Below, piece by piece: positions 53,950 through 62,784 of a DNA stretch of 64,000 nucleotides. Under the pieces are notes generated by a model. It was not told where the DNA came from, searched no databases, and worked only from the letters and a program-made list of their open reading frames with translations. The translations under genes were made by a program, and so were the position numbers. This DNA comes from an uncultured bacterium (GTDB lineage Bacteria; Cyanobacteriota; Vampirovibrionia; Gastranaerophilales; Gastranaerophilaceae), in the NCBI GenBank assembly GCA_902783835.1, contig CACZSN010000044.1, positions 56,532-120,531 of the forward strand, given 5' to 3'. Numbering within the stretch: position 1 is the first letter of the stretch; each line of letters begins with the position of its first letter.

Positions 53950-54363
53950 ATGAAATTTCACACAAAATATTTATGGGTTCATACAAAAAATATACACGAT
54001 TATATAAATATTACAAGGGATGTTGAAGAAGCCTTGTACGAAAGTAAAATCAAAGACGGAATGATATTGGTCAGTGCGATGCATATCACTGCGGGAATTT
54101 ATGTAAACGATGCGGAAAGCGGCTTGATTCAAGATATTGAAAAATGGCTCGAAGATATTGCACCGTATAATATTAATTATAAACATCATCAAACCGGAGA
54201 AACAAACGGTGACGCACATTTAAAAAGTTTGGTAATCGGACATGAAATTATTGTTCCGGTGACAGACGGAAGATTAGATTTTGGGACATGGCAACAAATC
54301 TATTATGCGGAATTTGACGGACAAAGAGATAAACGTATTTTAATCAAGGTAATGGGCGAATGA
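53950..54363 (+). CDS. YjbQ/UPF0047 family protein
   Basis: This 137-residue protein has the family marks [52 protein letters not shown], and [30 protein letters not shown]. Members have been linked to thiamine phosphate synthase activity in some assays, but the physiological role is unsettled. GTGAGG precedes the ATG. It ends in ATGATG, overlapping the next gene by 4 bp. Confidence 0.92.
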   Translation: MKFHTKYLWVHTKNIHDYINITRDVEEALYESKIKDGMILVSAMHITAGIYVNDAESGLIQDIEKWLEDIAPYNINYKHHQTGETNGDAHLKSLVIGHEIIVPVTDGRLDFGTWQQIYYAEFDGQRDKRILIKVMGE

Positions 54364-55004
54364 TGAAAGAAATAAAGCAAATCAAAACCGTTGGAAACAG
54401 AGATGTAGAATTGCTAAAAGCAGACTCAAATTCCGGTGATAAAACAGTTTTAATAATCGGAGTTTTTCACGGAGATGAACCGCAAGGGGAATATTTGATA
54501 AGAAAATTTATGTCCCAAAGAAAAGAACCTTGCAAAAATCAAATATATATAATTCCATGCTTAAATCCCGACGGAAAAGCCTTAGGAACAAGACAAAACG
54601 CAAACGGAATCGACTTAAACAGAAACTTTCCCACAAAAAACAGAAAAATCATAGAAGATGAACACTATTTCGGCGGAACGGAAGGGGGAAGCGAAATAGA
54701 AACACAATTCATCATCGATGCTTTGAAAGAATATAAACCAGATTTTATATTAACTATACATGCCCCGTACAGAGTTGTAAATTTTGACGGAAATGCAGAA
54801 AAATATGCAAAAGATATTTCCGAAATTACAGGCTATCCCTTAGAAGAAGATATCGGATATGAAACCCCCGGAAGCTTCGGAACTTATGCGGGGAAAGAAA
54901 GAAATATTCCGACAATAACACTTGAACTTCCCGAAGATAAGACAAATGAAGAATTGTGGGAAGAAACAAAGGAAATATTTGATTATTGTGCAGATAGAAT
55001 ATAA
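54360..55004 (+). CDS. M14-family zinc carboxypeptidase, MpaA-like
   Basis: In this 214-residue protein the zinc ligands are HGDE (His37, Glu40) and IHAP (His134); the substrate-binding NPDG...[16 protein letters not shown] is complete, and the catalytic Glu is in TITLELPE (Glu189). This matches MpaA-type murein-peptide amidases, which cleave gamma-D-Glu-diaminopimelate in recycled wall peptides; no signal peptide, so cytoplasmic recycling fits. The exact substrate is inferred. Two adjacent ATGs (54360, 54363) are possible starts. It is coupled to the YjbQ gene. Confidence 0.85.
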   Translation: MMKEIKQIKTVGNRDVELLKADSNSGDKTVLIIGVFHGDEPQGEYLIRKFMSQRKEPCKNQIYIIPCLNPDGKALGTRQNANGIDLNRNFPTKNRKIIEDEHYFGGTEGGSEIETQFIIDALKEYKPDFILTIHAPYRVVNFDGNAEKYAKDISEITGYPLEEDIGYETPGSFGTYAGKERNIPTITLELPEDKTNEELWEETKEIFDYCADRI

Positions 55005-55127
55005 AAAGAAACAGCGAAGGGAAAAATGACAAAATAATGAGAATTTGTAACATCTTTGTTGCAGGGTTTACTCAAATATAATTTTTGTGTTATTATTTTC
55101 CCGAACAAGTAAAGAAGGAAAAAATTA

Positions 55128-55685
55128 ATGATTTCTGTAAATGATTTAAAAACAGGCTTAACTCTTCAATTAGATAACGGACTTTGGTCAGTTATAGAAT
55201 TTTTACATGTTAAACCGGGAAAAGGTGCAGCATTTGTAAAAACAAAATTAAAAAAGATTGAAACCGGTCAAGTAGTAGAAAGAACATTCAGAGCCGGTGA
55301 AAAAGTTGCAAAAGCACAACTTGACAAAAAAGAAATGCAATACCTTTACAAAGAAGGTAATGATTTCGTAATGATGGATTTGGAATCATACGAACAAATG
55401 AACATTCCTGCCGTACAAATCGGAGATGGAATTAAATACCTTAAAGAAAACATGAACGTTATGGTATTATTCCACGACGGAAGAATCATTGGTGTAGATA
55501 TTCCGAACCACGTAGAATTAACAGTTACAGACACTCCTCCGTCAGAAAGAGGAAATACATCACAAGGCGGCACAAAACCTGCAACACTTGAAACAGGTGC
55601 AGTTGTACAAGTTCCATTCTTGGTAATGAACGGTGATGTAATCAGAGTTGATACAAGAACAAATGAATATCTTGGCAGAGTATAG
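55128..55685 (+). CDS. efp: Elongation factor P
   Basis: EF-P relieves ribosome stalling at polyproline. It has 185 residues and three beta-barrel domains. The tip loop reads HVKPGKGAAF with Lys32 at the position modified in other bacteria; C-terminal TDTPPSERGNTSQGGTKPATLETGAVVQVPFLVMNGD is typical. No epmA/epmB or earP-type modification gene is visible in the window. SD GAAGGA; TATAAT at 55077-55082 is a likely -10. The accB gene starts 9 bp after its stop. Confidence 0.97.
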   Translation: MISVNDLKTGLTLQLDNGLWSVIEFLHVKPGKGAAFVKTKLKKIETGQVVERTFRAGEKVAKAQLDKKEMQYLYKEGNDFVMMDLESYEQMNIPAVQIGDGIKYLKENMNVMVLFHDGRIIGVDIPNHVELTVTDTPPSERGNTSQGGTKPATLETGAVVQVPFLVMNGDVIRVDTRTNEYLGRV

Positions 55686-55694
55686 GATATAGCT

Positions 55695-56174
55695 ATGAAT
55701 TTTGAAACAGATTATATAAAGAAACTTGCAAAGATATTGTCGGATAACGATTTGACGGAAATTTCGCTCGGAAGCGGAGAAGAATCAATCGTAATCAAAA
55801 GAGACAAAGAATCTTCGCATGTTGTAACGGAAGTAATGCCTATATCACAATGCGTTCAACCGTTACCCCAACAACCGATTCAACCGGTAGCACAACAAGC
55901 ACCTGTTGCAGTCGAAGAACCAACTCCCGAAACACCGAAAGGAACCCCTATTGTTTCACCAATGGTGGGAACTTTCTATGCAGCTCCTTCATCAGAAGAT
56001 CCTCCGTTCGTTAACGTAGGTGATACGATTACAAAAGGACAAGTTGTTTGTATCGTAGAAGCTATGAAATTAATGAACAAAATCGAGTCTGATGTAGCAG
56101 GCAGAATTGTTAAAATTTGCGTAGAAAACGGAAAACCCGTTGAATACGGTCAAGTATTAATGTATGTAGAATAA
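55695..56174 (+). CDS. accB: Biotin carboxyl carrier protein of acetyl-CoA carboxylase
   Basis: This 159-residue protein has an N-terminal helical region (FETDYIKKLAKILSDNDLTEISLGSGEESIVIKRD), a Pro/Gln/Ala-rich flexible linker (about 55-80), and a biotinyl domain with the thumb-containing VGTFYAAPSSEDPPFVNVGD and biotinylation motif EAMKLMN (Lys125). It carries carboxybiotin between AccC and the transferase in malonyl-CoA synthesis. It follows efp, a common order. Confidence 0.97.
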   Translation: MNFETDYIKKLAKILSDNDLTEISLGSGEESIVIKRDKESSHVVTEVMPISQCVQPLPQQPIQPVAQQAPVAVEEPTPETPKGTPIVSPMVGTFYAAPSSEDPPFVNVGDTITKGQVVCIVEAMKLMNKIESDVAGRIVKICVENGKPVEYGQVLMYVE

Positions 56175-56189
56175 TTATAATTGTAACGA

Positions 56190-56228
56190 TTTGCACTATT
56201 TTGGGATTTTTACCGAAAATAGTGCAAA
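56190..56228. promoter_or_regulatory. Long hairpin between accB and accC
   Basis: TTTGCACTATTTT (56190-56202) and AAAATAGTGCAAA (56216-56228) form a perfect 13-bp stem with a 13-nt loop in the 73-bp intercistronic gap. There is no T run after it, so it is not a typical terminator. It could be an RNA processing or stability element or a protein-binding dyad. Confidence 0.55.
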
Positions 56229-56247
56229 ATGTTATTGAGGAAAAAAT

Positions 56248-57612
56248 ATGTTCAAAAAAGTTTTAATTGCAAACAGAGGTGAAGTTGCAGTAAGAGTCAT
56301 TCGAGCTTGCAGAGAAATAGGCATACCGACAGTTGCGGTATATTCAGATGCCGATGCGGATTCGTTACACGTAAGTTTAGCGACGGAAGCGTATTGTATC
56401 GGGCCGGCAGAAAGTGCAAAGAGCTATTTGAACATACCTGCAATTATTTCAACAGCTTTAATTTCAGGAGCGGATGCTATTCACCCCGGCTATGGATTTA
56501 TGTCAGAAAGAGCTGATTTTGCGGATGTATGTACACAACACGGATTTGCATTTATCGGACCGACGGCGGAATCCATCAGAAGAATGGGCGATAAAGCACA
56601 AGCTCGTGAAACAATGAAAAGTAAAGACATTCCGATTACCCCCGGAACGGATATCATTACGGATATTAAAGCAGCAAAGAAAATGTGCCGCAAAATCGGA
56701 TACCCCGTAATCGTCAAAGCAACAGCCGGCGGTGGCGGAAAAGGTATGAGAATTGTTGAAAAAGAAGAAGATTTGGAAGAAAATATCGTTTTTTGTAAAA
56801 CGGAAGCACAAAGATTTTTCGGAAACCCTGCGGTTTACATTGAAAAATACCTTGTAAATCCGAGACACATCGAAGTTCAAATCCTTGCCGATAAATTCGG
56901 GAATGTTGTTTACCTCGGCGAACGTGATTGTTCAATTCAAAGACGTCACCAAAAATTGATTGAAGAAGCACCGTCTCCCGCAGTAAATGAAAAAGTTCGT
57001 GAAAAATTGGGTAAAACTGCCGTAAAAGTTGCAAAAGCAGTAAAATATGAAGGTGTCGGAACAGTAGAATTTTTACTTGATAAAAATAACGATTTCTACT
57101 TTATGGAAATGAATACCCGTTTGCAAGTTGAACACGGTATTTCAGAAATGATTACAAACATTGACATTGTAAGAGAACAAATCAGAATTGCAGCAGGATT
57201 GCCGCTTTCAATAACCCAAAGAGACATTTCCATAAAAGGTCACGCTATTGAATGCAGAATTAATGCAGAAGACCCTGACAGAAACTTTTTACCGGCAGCA
57301 GGCACAATCACAGGATATATTGCCCCCGGCGGATTTGGTGTCAGAGTTGATTCTCACGTATACTCAGGATATAAAATTCCTCCGTATTATGACTCAATGA
57401 TTAGTAAGCTTATGTGCTGGGCACCTACCCGTGAAGAAGCAAGAAGAAGAATGTATCGAGCATTGAAAGAATATGTAATTACGGGTGTTAAAACCACATT
57501 ACCGTTCTATCAAGACCTTATCGAAGACGAAGTCTTTACAGAAGGAAAATTCGATACAGGATTTTTGGAAGAATACAATAAACGTAAAGCGGAGAAAAAT
57601 AATCTCCAATAA
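56248..57612 (+). CDS. accC: Biotin carboxylase subunit of acetyl-CoA carboxylase
   Basis: This 454-residue ATP-grasp enzyme carboxylates the biotin on AccB. Seen: N-terminal KVLIANRGEVAVRVIRACRE, HPGYGFMSE, glycine-rich ATP loop KATAGGGGKGMRIV, RDCSIQRRHQKLIEEAPSPAV, FYFMEMNTRLQVEHGISEM (metal and substrate residues; most members have VTE where this has ISE), and AIECRINAEDP. GAGG precedes the ATG. Confidence 0.97.
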   Translation: MFKKVLIANRGEVAVRVIRACREIGIPTVAVYSDADADSLHVSLATEAYCIGPAESAKSYLNIPAIISTALISGADAIHPGYGFMSERADFADVCTQHGFAFIGPTAESIRRMGDKAQARETMKSKDIPITPGTDIITDIKAAKKMCRKIGYPVIVKATAGGGGKGMRIVEKEEDLEENIVFCKTEAQRFFGNPAVYIEKYLVNPRHIEVQILADKFGNVVYLGERDCSIQRRHQKLIEEAPSPAVNEKVREKLGKTAVKVAKAVKYEGVGTVEFLLDKNNDFYFMEMNTRLQVEHGISEMITNIDIVREQIRIAAGLPLSITQRDISIKGHAIECRINAEDPDRNFLPAAGTITGYIAPGGFGVRVDSHVYSGYKIPPYYDSMISKLMCWAPTREEARRRMYRALKEYVITGVKTTLPFYQDLIEDEVFTEGKFDTGFLEEYNKRKAEKNNLQ

Positions 57613-57627
57613 CTTAAAAGGACAAAC

Positions 57628-58734
57628 GTGAAAAAGATTATCAGTTTTTTGTTAATTTTTTCAATGTTACAACAGTGTTCGTTACAGGCGTATTCTGCTG
57701 TTTGGAGAGGACATGCCGAAATTACGGACACAAAACGTCCGGAACAAGAAGAGATATTCACTGGTAAAGTCGAAAAATTAGAGCAAAAAGAAGTCATTAG
57801 AATGGTTGTTTCTCAAGTATTACAAGGCGGAACAACTTTTGAAGGTGATGAATTTTTTGCAGAAGTTTCATCAGACGTAGAGGCTGACGGCGGAATACTT
57901 TTGCCGGTAGGAACGCTTGCCCACGGAACGGTAAGAAACATTGTTGACCCTAAAAGAGGCGGCAGAGACGGTTGGATAGAAGTTAAATTTGACTCTCTGA
58001 TAACCCCGGACGGACGAGAAATTCCGATTGATGCAACAATGACAACAAAAAATTCGACACCAAAGTCAATCGCAAAAACAGTCGGAGTCGATTCGGCATA
58101 TACCGTAACAGGCAGTGTTGTCGGTGGATTTACGGCATTAAATATATTCGGTCTTGAAGGAGCAATAGCAAGCCAAGGATATACAATCTTGGGCGGATTG
58201 GCTGCCGGTGCCGCGATGGGACTCGTAATGAGCATTGTCAGAAAAGGGAAAGGTGTCCTCATCTCCAGAGGAGATGAAATAAAAGTAACAATGACCTCCG
58301 ATGTTGAATTGCCCGTAATCAAAAAAGATGCCTTTAAACATCAGGAAATGCATTATGACGGTTTAGATGTCGATATAGTCGATTTGTGGCTTGTTAAAGA
58401 CCCTTTCGGCATAAGAAATACATTTGAAATTACGCTCGACATAAAAAATGCTTCCGATCAAAACTTTACGGCTTTCGATGTTGCCGTCATAAATGATATG
58501 AACAGAAGATTTTATCCCGCATTATTCTTTAATGATGCCATGCCATTTTCGAAAATGAAATCCGGCTCTCAAGTAAAAGGAAAGTTGTATTTTTCGGTAG
58601 ATGATCCCAAACGTCCTCACTGGCTCGTTTTCTACGATAGAGCAACACGAAAACCATTGGCCAAAATATCAATAGATAATGCTAAACAAAAACTTGGAAT
58701 AAACTTCAATAAAAAACGTCCGAAAAAGAAATAA
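57628..58734 (+). CDS. Secreted protein with glycine-rich central segment
   Basis: This 368-residue protein starts at GTG with AAAAGGA upstream, 15 bp after accC. Signal peptide at residues 1-24 (ending QAYSA). A beta-rich segment (about 60-150: FEGDEFFAEVSSDVEADGGILLPVGTLAHGTVRNI) recalls TrbI/VirB10-like barrels, where a large value is set before HG.V. A glycine-rich hydrophobic stretch (GGLAAGAAMGLVMSIVRKGKG) follows, then a C-terminal beta domain ending in a basic tail. No family is certain. It is probably the last gene of the efp-acc operon. Confidence 0.65.
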   Translation: MKKIISFLLIFSMLQQCSLQAYSAVWRGHAEITDTKRPEQEEIFTGKVEKLEQKEVIRMVVSQVLQGGTTFEGDEFFAEVSSDVEADGGILLPVGTLAHGTVRNIVDPKRGGRDGWIEVKFDSLITPDGREIPIDATMTTKNSTPKSIAKTVGVDSAYTVTGSVVGGFTALNIFGLEGAIASQGYTILGGLAAGAAMGLVMSIVRKGKGVLISRGDEIKVTMTSDVELPVIKKDAFKHQEMHYDGLDVDIVDLWLVKDPFGIRNTFEITLDIKNASDQNFTAFDVAVINDMNRRFYPALFFNDAMPFSKMKSGSQVKGKLYFSVDDPKRPHWLVFYDRATRKPLAKISIDNAKQKLGINFNKKRPKKK

Positions 58735-58741
58735 ATATACT

Positions 58742-58775
58742 AAAAAAGCCTTTTGTCTTTCGCTAAAGGCTTTTT
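58742..58775 (+). terminator. Terminator of the efp-acc operon
   Basis: AGCCTTT (58747-58753) pairs with AAAGGCT (58765-58771), extended by flanking A/T pairing, and ends in T5. Confidence 0.75.
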
Positions 58776-58776
58776 A

Positions 58777-58900
58777 AAATTTGATTTATTCTACTGAAAT
58801 TTGCCTCGTTTTTTAGCGATGAAACAACTTACACGCTTTATCACAAAAATTACGAAATTTCATAAATAACAAAAAGCCCCCTATATTTGGGGGCTCTTTT
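58777..58900 (+). ncRNA. Candidate small RNA ending in a strong terminator
   Basis: The spacer before aroC carries TGAAATTT (58795-58802) and AAATTTCA (58855-58862), which can close a long loop, followed by a strong terminator hairpin AGCCCCC/GGGGGCT (58875-58895) with a T run. No gene ends close enough to need this second terminator. An independent short transcript is possible; no family is recognised. Confidence 0.3.
58871..58900 (+). terminator. Second terminator upstream of aroC
   Basis: A perfect 7-bp G/C-rich stem, AGCCCCC with GGGGGCT, loop TATATTT, then CTTTT. The following stretch to 59070 is very AT-rich with no gene; the aroC promoter presumably lies at its end (TAAAAT at about 59075). 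Confidence 0.85.
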
Positions 58901-59103
58901 GTGTGTGGTGTGTTTGTGTTTGAAAGAGTCTTTTTTAGACATTTTTATATGTCATTTGATAAAATTCATATCTTGTTTTTATTAATATAGAATTTTTTGC
59001 GAAAAAAATCAAGTTTTTAAGTGTATTTTTTAAAATTTATATTAAAATTTATTTACAATAGAAATTAAGTACTGTAAAATAGATGAGAGAAAGGTTACAA
59101 AGA

Positions 59104-60279
59104 ATGTTCAGATTTTTAACTTCAGGCGAATCGCACGGAATATCATTAAATGTAATAATAGACGGAGTTCCGGCAGGAATAGAAATTGATACGGAATACG
59201 TAAACTCATGGCTTGCAAAGCGTCAAGTCGGCTACGGTCGCGGCGGAAGGATGAAAATCGAAACGGACAAAGCCATAATAAAATCAGGTGTAAGACACGG
59301 AAAGACAACGGGAGCACCTATTTCAATAGAAATTTTAAATCGGGATTTTGAAAACTGGAAAATTCCGATGTCGACAGAACCGGTTGAATTGACGGATGAA
59401 AATTTAGCAAAGATTTCAGAAAAAGAAATTACAAATGTTCGCCCGGGACACGCTGATTTTGCAGGAGCAATAAAATACAACCAACAAGATGTCAGAAATA
59501 TCCTTGAACGTTCAAGTGCAAGAGAAACGGCTACAAGAGTGGCAGTAGGTGCAATTGCAAAATGTATTTTAAAACAATTTGGAATTGAAGGGTTTTCTCA
59601 CGTGCTTCAAATCGGTACGGTGAAAACCGATAAAAATATTGAGCCGGATTTAAAAATCATAGAAAAGAACGATTTAAGAGTCACTGATATGAAGGCTTAC
59701 GAACTAATGAAAGCCGAAATTGACAAAGCGAAAGCAGAAGGTGATACATTAGGCGGAAAAGTTGAAGTAATTTATTCAAATTTGCCTGTCGGCTTAGGTT
59801 CACACGTTCAATGGGACAGAAAATTAGACGGTCAAATAGCTCAAGCCGTTATGAGCATCCAAGCAGTAAAAGCGGTTGAAATCGGGATGGGTGTTGATGT
59901 CGCAAAAAATTCAGGTAAACACACTCACGACGAAATGTTCTTTGAAAACGGCAAAGTCGTTAGAAAAACAAACAACGCAGGCGGACTCGAAGGAGGAATG
60001 ACAAACGGTGAAAATCTTATCGTTAAAGCATCAATGAAAGCTATTCCGACAATGAAAACACCGCTTTCATCAATAAATTTAAAAACGAAACAAGCAATCG
60101 ATGCACACTTTGAACGCTCTGATACCTGTGCGGTATCTGCTTGCGGGATAGTGGCAGATTCAATGATTGCAACTGTGTTGGTCAATGCATTTATGGAAAA
60201 ATTCGGTCAGGATAACGCTGAACAAATCAAAAGAAATTATGAAACATACAAAGAAATGTTGAGGGAAAGATTTGAATAA
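59104..60279 (+). CDS. aroC: Chorismate synthase
   Basis: This enzyme makes chorismate from EPSP, the last shikimate step, using reduced FMN. It has 391 residues from MFRFLTSGESHG, the conserved N-terminus; the SD GAGAAAGG lies before this ATG, so the ATG 21 bp upstream is not used. Signatures: RQVGYGRGGRMKIE, GVRHGKTTGAPI, RPGHADFAGAIKY, RSSARETATRVAVGAIAK and GGLEGGMTNGE. It overlaps aroK by 8 bp. Confidence 0.97.
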   Translation: MFRFLTSGESHGISLNVIIDGVPAGIEIDTEYVNSWLAKRQVGYGRGGRMKIETDKAIIKSGVRHGKTTGAPISIEILNRDFENWKIPMSTEPVELTDENLAKISEKEITNVRPGHADFAGAIKYNQQDVRNILERSSARETATRVAVGAIAKCILKQFGIEGFSHVLQIGTVKTDKNIEPDLKIIEKNDLRVTDMKAYELMKAEIDKAKAEGDTLGGKVEVIYSNLPVGLGSHVQWDRKLDGQIAQAVMSIQAVKAVEIGMGVDVAKNSGKHTHDEMFFENGKVVRKTNNAGGLEGGMTNGENLIVKASMKAIPTMKTPLSSINLKTKQAIDAHFERSDTCAVSACGIVADSMIATVLVNAFMEKFGQDNAEQIKRNYETYKEMLRERFE

Positions 60280-60790
60280 AAATATTGTTTTAGTCGGTCT
60301 TTCAGGAAGCGGAAAAACCACATTAGGAAACATTTTAAGTGATTTATCCGGATACTCGCTAATCGACACCGATGCAATCATCGTGAAATTGCAAAATCGC
60401 TCAATCAATAATATTTTTGCTACAAACGGTGAAGAATATTTCAGACAACTCGAAATGCTTGTATCAAAAGAAGTTTCTCAATACGCAAGCCAAATTATTT
60501 CAACGGGAGGCGGAATAGTTTTAAAAGAAGAAAATTTGAAAAATTTGAAACAAAACGGATTGGTTTTTTATTTAAAAACATCCATAAATTCACTAATAAA
60601 GCGACTTGAAGGCGATACTACAAGACCGTTGTTGAAAACGGATGATGTTAAGAAAAAACTTGAAAACATGCTTGAAGCGAGAGAAAAATTGTACGAAAAA
60701 GCAGATTTTACAATAGAAACGGACAATTTATCTCCCGAAGAGACAGCAAAAGAAATTTTGAGGATTTATCATGAAAGAAGTAACAGTTGA
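60272..60790 (+). CDS. aroK: Shikimate kinase
   Basis: This 172-residue enzyme phosphorylates shikimate at O3. Walker A GLSGSGKTT (residues 9-17), DTD shikimate-binding site, NGEEYFRQLE Arg, STGGGIVLKEEN and lid Arg in GDTTRPLL. The start is TTG at 60272 inside the end of aroC, with GAGGGAAAG upstream. It overlaps aroB by 20 bp. Confidence 0.96.
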   Translation: MNKNIVLVGLSGSGKTTLGNILSDLSGYSLIDTDAIIVKLQNRSINNIFATNGEEYFRQLEMLVSKEVSQYASQIISTGGGIVLKEENLKNLKQNGLVFYLKTSINSLIKRLEGDTTRPLLKTDDVKKKLENMLEAREKLYEKADFTIETDNLSPEETAKEILRIYHERSNS

Positions 60791-61853
60791 TATAAAAGCA
60801 ACAAAATCAAGCAAATACCCGATTTATATCGGTGAAAATCTTCTTGAAAAAGCAAATGATTTAATAAAAGAAAATTGCAAAGCAACAAAACTTTTAGTTA
60901 TTACAAATGAAAAAATTGACGGACTTTGGGGAGACAAGCTCAAACTTGAGAATGCCGAAAAATTCATAATCCCGGACGGAGAAAAGTTCAAAAATTTTGA
61001 AACGTTGATTTCAATATTGAACAAAGCATCAGAGTTAAGATTGGACAGAAAATGTGCATTTGTAGCTTTTGGCGGCGGTGTAATCGGTGATATGACGGGG
61101 TTTGCCGCATCAATTTATCGTAGGGGTGTCGATTTTATCCAAATTCCGACAACATTACTTGCTCAAGTTGATTCTTCCGTAGGCGGAAAAACCGCTGTCA
61201 ATAACGACTTCGGCAAAAATTTAATAGGAACGTTTTATCAACCGAAATTAGTTATTGCAGACACAAAAACACTTACAACACTTGATGATAGACAAATCAA
61301 AACAGGTTTTGCAGAAGTTGTAAAATATGCATTCATCGAAAAAACTTGCGGAGAAAATTTCGGATTTTTTGACTTTCTATCAAAAAATATTGAAGAAATA
61401 AAAAAATTAAATCTTAAATTTATTGACGAAACAGTCGAAATATGCTGCAAGTTAAAAGCTTCCGTCGTCCACAAAGATGAAAAAGAAAACGGTTTAAGAG
61501 CAATTTTGAATCTTGGTCACACCTACGGGCATGCCCTCGAAAAATGTTCCAATTATTCCGTATTTACCCACGGAGAAGCTGTTGCCGTAGGTTTACAGGT
61601 ATGTTTTGATTTAAGTCTTGCTCTTAATTTGATTGATGAAAATTACTACGATAAAGCAAGTGATTTAATTAATAAATTTGAGTTTAATCTACCCGAACAC
61701 GAGTATTATGAACCTGAAAAACTCATTGAAACAATGAAGTTTGACAAAAAAGTTGAAGCGGGAAAAGTACGTTTTGTTCTTCCGACAAACATCGGAGAAG
61801 TAAAAATTTTCGATGATATAAATAAGAAAATCTTGAAAGAAATTTTAAAATAA
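60771..61853 (+). CDS. aroB: 3-Dehydroquinate synthase
   Basis: This NAD- and metal-dependent enzyme cyclises DAHP, the second shikimate step. It has 360 residues: IPDGEKFKNFETLISILNKA, GGGVIGDMTGFAASIYRRGVDFIQIPTTLLAQVDSSVGGKTAVN, metal ligands in GFAEVVKYAFI (Glu), LNLGHTYGHALEK and FTHGEAVAVG (His). Overlapping genes aroC-aroK-aroB form one translationally coupled operon. Confidence 0.97.
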   Translation: MKEVTVDIKATKSSKYPIYIGENLLEKANDLIKENCKATKLLVITNEKIDGLWGDKLKLENAEKFIIPDGEKFKNFETLISILNKASELRLDRKCAFVAFGGGVIGDMTGFAASIYRRGVDFIQIPTTLLAQVDSSVGGKTAVNNDFGKNLIGTFYQPKLVIADTKTLTTLDDRQIKTGFAEVVKYAFIEKTCGENFGFFDFLSKNIEEIKKLNLKFIDETVEICCKLKASVVHKDEKENGLRAILNLGHTYGHALEKCSNYSVFTHGEAVAVGLQVCFDLSLALNLIDENYYDKASDLINKFEFNLPEHEYYEPEKLIETMKFDKKVEAGKVRFVLPTNIGEVKIFDDINKKILKEILK

Positions 61854-61930
61854 ATCAGCAATTTGCAGTATAAATACTTTAAATGTTACAAGTATAATAG
61901 ATATACCCTGTAAGTAGCGAAGGAGATTTT

Positions 61931-62728
61931 ATGAAAATTTTAATGTCTAACGACGACGGAATGTATGCCGTAGGTATTTCTGTATTGGCAAGAGCATTGA
62001 GTAATGCAGGTCACGAAGTTTATATCGTTGCCCCTGATCAAGAAAGAAGTGCCGCCGGTCACTCTTTGACACTACATACACCTTTGCGTGTAACGGAAAT
62101 TGAACCTCGTTACGGTGCAAAACGTTGTTGGAAAACGAACGGAACCCCCGGTGATTGCGTAAAAATTGCAATCAATGCTATTTTGGAAGACAATGAACTT
62201 CCCGACATGGTTATTTCAGGCATAAATCACGGTCCGAACTTAGGTTCTGACATTATGTATTCAGGAACAGTAAGTTGTGCTATGGAAGGAGCGGTTATGG
62301 GATATCCGAGCCTTGCCGTTTCTTATTGCGGAAATGATTTTATACCCCACAATTTTGAGTACACTGCTGATTTAATCGTGAAATTTTTACCGAAATTGGC
62401 AGAAATTAATTTCCCCAAAAGAACAATTATGAATATCAATGTCCCGGGTTGCAAACCTGAAGACATCAACGGTGTCGTAATTACAACATTGGGTTCAAGA
62501 ACTTATACAAATGAATATGAAAAACGCATTGACCCTCGCGGAAAAGAATATTACTGGATGGCAGGTGAACTTGTTAAAGACGGAAAAAATGACCGTACAG
62601 ACATTAACGCTATCCGTTGGAACAAAGTTTCTATTACACCGGTAACATTTGAAATGACACACAGAAGCATCATTCCGGCTTTGGAAAAAGCATTCTGCCC
62701 TGACGGTCACTGTGATTGGCTTGAATAA
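61931..62728 (+). CDS. surE: 5'/3'-nucleotidase SurE
   Basis: This 265-residue metal-dependent phosphatase acts on nucleoside monophosphates and is stress-survival associated in E. coli. Seen: MSNDDGMYAVGISVLA (metal-binding Asp8, Asp9), VVAPDQERSAAGHSLTL, TNGTPGDCVKIAI, and VISGINHGPNLGSDIMYSGTVSCAMEG. AAGGAG lies before the ATG, and TATAAT (61893-61898) gives it a likely promoter separate from the aro operon. Confidence 0.96.
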   Translation: MKILMSNDDGMYAVGISVLARALSNAGHEVYIVAPDQERSAAGHSLTLHTPLRVTEIEPRYGAKRCWKTNGTPGDCVKIAINAILEDNELPDMVISGINHGPNLGSDIMYSGTVSCAMEGAVMGYPSLAVSYCGNDFIPHNFEYTADLIVKFLPKLAEINFPKRTIMNINVPGCKPEDINGVVITTLGSRTYTNEYEKRIDPRGKEYYWMAGELVKDGKNDRTDINAIRWNKVSITPVTFEMTHRSIIPALEKAFCPDGHCDWLE

Positions 62729-62743
62729 GATTTATTCAAAAAT

Positions 62744-62776
62744 AAAAATCCGCTCCCCCAAAAGAGCGGATTTTTT
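62744..62776. terminator. Terminator of surE, bidirectional
   Basis: AAATCCGCTC (62746-62755) pairs with GAGCGGATTT (62764-62773) and is followed by T6. A-rich sequence on the left can serve the convergent minus-strand gene. Confidence 0.85.
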
Positions 62777-62784
62777 ATTAACTG

